This document shows positions 21,834 through 23,979 of a stretch of 23,979 nucleotides of DNA, piece by piece. A program made the translations under genes and the position numbers. Within the stretch, counting starts at the first letter, position 1, and each line of letters opens with the position of its first letter. Source of the stretch: Pseudomonadota bacterium (lineage in GTDB: Bacteria > Pseudomonadota > Gammaproteobacteria > UBA4575); contig VXPJ01000137.1 in assembly GCA_009839635.1 (NCBI GenBank), positions 1 through 23,979 of the forward strand, given 5' to 3'. Below the pieces are notes generated by a model, which saw only the letters and a program-made list of their open reading frames with translations, did not search any database and was not told where the DNA came from.

Positions 21834-22568
21834 CTATTCGTCATCCAGCTCTTCGTAGAGATCATCATCCAGGGGGATTTGGCCATCGCGGACCAGGAAC
21901 TCACGGTTATCCAGGTAGGCGTCGCGGATGAAAACGTAACGCTCGTGCCCGAGTTCATCGGTTCTGGCCTCCAGTTTCAGGTACTGGCTATGCTCGTTGA
22001 TGACATTGAACGAAACCAGCGCCGTTTCCTCCGAGGCCGAAAGTTCCGGCAAGGTGTTCATCCACAGGGTGATGTCGGCCAGCTTGCCCGGGGCATCACG
22101 CAGGTTGCTGGGACCCAAAAACGGCAGCACCAGGTAAGGCCCGGTACCGATCCCCCAGTACCCCAGGGTCTGCCCGAAATCCTCATTGTGCTTGGTCAGG
22201 CCGAGCTGACTGGCCACATCAAACCACCCCAGCAGGCCGAGTGTCGTGTTGACCAGCACACGGCCGGTGTCCGAACCCGCCTCGGCAAACTTGAGCTGCA
22301 ACAGGTTGTTGGTGGCTACGCCAATGTCGTCGAGGTTCGAGAAGAAGTTGTTGATACCGGTTTCGACCGCGTCCGGCGCCACCGCCTGGTAGCCCCGGGT
22401 CACCGGACTCAGCACGAGCCGGTCCACGGTGTCGTTGAAGGCATATACCGTGCGATTCAGTCCTTCCCAGGGGTCTTTCGGATGCTGAACCGAATCCTCT
22501 GCTGCAGCGCACAGGCACGCCAGCACGCCCACAAGAATCACCCCAGCGCGCCACGAACCCGTCTTCAT
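21834..22568 (-). CDS. mlaA: MlaA/VacJ-type outer-membrane phospholipid-trafficking lipoprotein
   Basis: A 244-residue MlaA family protein, which removes misplaced phospholipid from the outer leaflet of the outer membrane and hands it to the Mla pathway. A signal peptide (MKTGSWRAGVILVGVLAC) ends in a possible lipobox VLAC with Cys18; the box is imperfect. Conserved blocks are DPWEGLNRTVYAFND at 32-46, VLVNTTLGLLGWFDVAS and DFGQTLGYWGIGTGPYLVLPFLGPSNLRD. The end is acidic (PLDDDLYEELDDE). No mlaBCDEF genes are in the window. It starts 28 bases after the argG stop, so read-through from argG is possible. Confidence 0.93.
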   Translation of the reverse strand: MKTGSWRAGVILVGVLACLCAAAEDSVQHPKDPWEGLNRTVYAFNDTVDRLVLSPVTRGYQAVAPDAVETGINNFFSNLDDIGVATNNLLQLKFAEAGSDTGRVLVNTTLGLLGWFDVASQLGLTKHNEDFGQTLGYWGIGTGPYLVLPFLGPSNLRDAPGKLADITLWMNTLPELSASEETALVSFNVINEHSQYLKLEARTDELGHERYVFIRDAYLDNREFLVRDGQIPLDDDLYEELDDE

Positions 22569-22596
22569 CCCTGTTTCAACCCGTGCATCCAGTCAT

Positions 22597-23817
22597 TCAG
22601 CTTTGCGAGGCCTTGGATTTTGCCATAATTCGCATCCGCAGGGCATTCAATTTTATGAAACCGTCCGCATCCTGTTGATTGTAAGCCCCTTTATCGTCTT
22701 CGAACGTGGCAATGCTCGGATCAAACAGGCTGCGTGTTTCCGATTTTCGCCCGACGATCTGCACACTGCCCTTGAACAGTTTGGCACGCACCGTACCGCT
22801 CACCTCGACCTGCGTGGCATCGATCAGCTTCTGCATGGCGGCGCGCTCCGGACTCCACCAGTAGCCGTTGTAGACCAGGGCGGCATAGCGGGGCATCAGC
22901 TCGTCTTTCAGGTGTGCGACTTCCCGGTCCAGGGTCACGGACTCCATGGCCCGGTGGGCCTTGTGCAAGAGCGTGCCTCCCGGGGTTTCGTAACAGCCGC
23001 GCGACTTCATGCCGACATACCGGTTCTCTACGATATCCAGGCGGCCGATGCCGTGCATGCCGGCGATGGCATTCAGTTCGCGCAGCAGTTGTGACGGGGT
23101 ATGGCGCTCGCCGTCCAGGCTGACCGCATCGCCCTGCTCGAACCCGATTTCAACGTAGCGGGGCTCGTCCGGGGCCTTCGCAGGGGAACAGGTCAACTGC
23201 CACATGCCCTCCTCGGGCTCCGCCCAGGGATCCTCCAGCCCGCCTCCCTCATACGAGACGTGCAGCAAGTTGGCATCCATGGAATACGGCGAGGAGTGGC
23301 CCTGTTTTTGTTCAATGGGGATGTCGTGTCGGGCGGCATATTCCAGCAGTTTCTCGCGCGAGTTCAGGTCCCATTCACGCCAGGGTGCGATGACCTTGAT
23401 CTCCGGATCCAGTGCGTAGGCGCCGAGTTCAAAGCGCACCTGGTCGTTGCCCTTTCCCGTGGCCCCGTGCGCAATGGCATCGCCGCCCACCTCGCGGGCA
23501 ATTTCCACCAGACGCTTGGCGATCAGGGGACGGGCAATCGAGGTGCCGAGCAAGTACTCCCCTTCATACACGGCATTGGCCCGCAGCATGGGGAAGACGA
23601 AATCGCGCACGAATTCCTCGCACAGATCCTCGACGTAGACCTCCTGGACACCGAGGGCCTCGGCCTTGGCGCGTGCGGGCTCAATTTCCTCGCCCTGGCC
23701 GATATCCGCGGTGAACGTCACGACCTCGCACTGGTACGTCTCGGCCAGCCACTTGAGGATGACCGAGGTGTCCAGACCGCCTGAATAGGCAAGTACAACT
23801 TTTCGAACTGATGACAT
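22597..23817 (-). CDS. argG: Argininosuccinate synthase
   Basis: A 406-residue enzyme joining citrulline and aspartate with ATP in arginine synthesis. The N-type ATP pyrophosphatase P-loop AYSGGLDTS is at 10-18. Further hallmarks are FTADIGQGEE, HGATGKGNDQVRFE, GHSSPYSMDANLLHVSYEGGGLEDPW and ENRYVGMKSRGCYETPGG. The start ATG at 23817 follows a leader of roughly 45 bases that contains a strong 5-bp hairpin. No ARG box matching the ArgR consensus was recognised upstream. It is divergent from rnt, an association also known in Pseudomonas. Confidence 0.97.
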   Translation of the reverse strand: MSSVRKVVLAYSGGLDTSVILKWLAETYQCEVVTFTADIGQGEEIEPARAKAEALGVQEVYVEDLCEEFVRDFVFPMLRANAVYEGEYLLGTSIARPLIAKRLVEIAREVGGDAIAHGATGKGNDQVRFELGAYALDPEIKVIAPWREWDLNSREKLLEYAARHDIPIEQKQGHSSPYSMDANLLHVSYEGGGLEDPWAEPEEGMWQLTCSPAKAPDEPRYVEIGFEQGDAVSLDGERHTPSQLLRELNAIAGMHGIGRLDIVENRYVGMKSRGCYETPGGTLLHKAHRAMESVTLDREVAHLKDELMPRYAALVYNGYWWSPERAAMQKLIDATQVEVSGTVRAKLFKGSVQIVGRKSETRSLFDPSIATFEDDKGAYNQQDADGFIKLNALRMRIMAKSKASQS

Positions 23818-23848
23818 ACTATGCGTTTGAACAGTGGATGAAATGACC

Positions 23849-23862
23849 GGGCGAACCCGCCC
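23849..23862. promoter_or_regulatory. Hairpin at the 5' end of the argG leader
   Basis: GGGCG and CGCCC flank a 4-base loop, a perfect GC stem located within the first dozen bases of the predicted argG transcript. It could stabilise the mRNA 5' end or be a binding site; this is inferred from position. Confidence 0.3.
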
Positions 23863-23867
23863 TGCGA

Positions 23868-23873
23868 ATTATA
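23868..23873 (-). promoter_or_regulatory. Putative -10 element of argG
   Basis: A perfect TATAAT on the - strand about 50 bases upstream of argG. A TTGTCA lies further up but with a 21-base spacer, so the -35 assignment is uncertain. Confidence 0.45.
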
Positions 23874-23907
23874 GCCTAAAGCTGCAACCCGCTTTGACAA
23901 ATCACCG

Positions 23908-23979
23908 ATGAGTTACACACCGTCCCAGGATTGCGTTCCTCTTGGCAACCGCTTTCGCGGCTTTTGCCCGGTGGTGGTG
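23908..23979 (+). CDS. rnt: Ribonuclease T, N-terminal fragment (runs off the window)
   Basis: From ATG 23908 to the window edge 24 codons read MSYTPSQDCVPLGNRF followed by RGFCPVVV. This matches the start of RNase T, where E. coli has RFRGFYPVVIDVETAGF. The next residues, outside the window, should supply the first DEDD acidic motif (DVET). RNase T is a 3'-5' exoribonuclease of the DnaQ fold that trims tRNA 3' ends and matures 5S and 23S rRNA. The gene is divergent from argG, with 90 bases between the starts, as neighbours do in Pseudomonas (rnt, pyrC, argG cluster). No clear Shine-Dalgarno is seen. The identification rests on a short match and gene context. Confidence 0.78.
   Translation, partial: MSYTPSQDCVPLGNRFRGFCPVVV

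Noticed and set aside
23894..23899. A perfect TTGACA as a -35 for rnt.
   Set aside because: A -10 at the correct spacing would fall inside the rnt coding sequence and no TATAAT-like hexamer is there.
23925..23979. Possible structured RNA on the - strand: a stem with a GAAA tetraloop near the right edge.
   Set aside because: The + strand reads as the start of RNase T with the RFRGF-PVV motif, which explains the sequence better than an RNA gene.

Overview
This is about 24 kb of ordinary, gene-dense chromosome from a high-GC bacterium, almost certainly a gammaproteobacterium. The evidence is the set of close YciI, YciO, YciK, MupP and RNase T homologues and two gene orders that match Pseudomonas. 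One is gyrA-serC next to mtnA / mtaD-ubiG-mupP-yciK; the other is argG beside rnt. The exosortase-type ligase/decarboxylase pair suggests a free-living environmental lineage outside the enterics, perhaps Chromatiales-like, but that placement is inference. I see no phage, IS element, CRISPR array, rRNA or tRNA.

Left end (1-5.1 kb): the 3' end of an oligopeptide/dipeptide ABC transporter ATPase on the + strand converges on a gabD-type succinate-semialdehyde dehydrogenase on the - strand. Divergent from gabD is a two-gene + operon encoding an AMP-forming acyl-CoA ligase and a PLP-dependent decarboxylase, both of the kind found in exosortase A / PEP-CTERM exopolysaccharide loci. A small acyl carrier protein gene converges on it. 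The operon's likely terminator lies across the 3' end of that ACP gene. No exosortase or polysaccharide gene is visible nearby, so this trio is the least conventional part of the window.

Middle (5.2-16.5 kb): on the - strand come mtnA, gyrA and serC, with a probable terminator and an extended -10 promoter between mtnA and gyrA. Divergent from mtnA is a + strand operon: mtaD (methylthioadenosine deaminase), ubiG (ubiquinone O-methyltransferase), a MupP-type muramic acid 6-phosphate phosphatase, rmuC and yciK. mtnA and mtaD together point to methionine salvage through methylthioinosine. A compact - strand operon then runs yciO, M50 protease, trpS, scpA, scpB, rluB and a HhH-GPD DNA glycosylase. 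Most junctions are overlaps or gaps of a few bases, and its last gene overlaps the end of yciK.

Right end (20.6-24 kb): yciI lies divergent from yciO. folE, mlaA and argG lie on the - strand, with good promoters before folE and argG. The window closes on the first 24 codons of rnt (RNase T), divergent from argG.

No stretch over 300 bases lacks a gene. Several genes (gyrA, serC, rmuC, yciO) have no obvious Shine-Dalgarno sequence.
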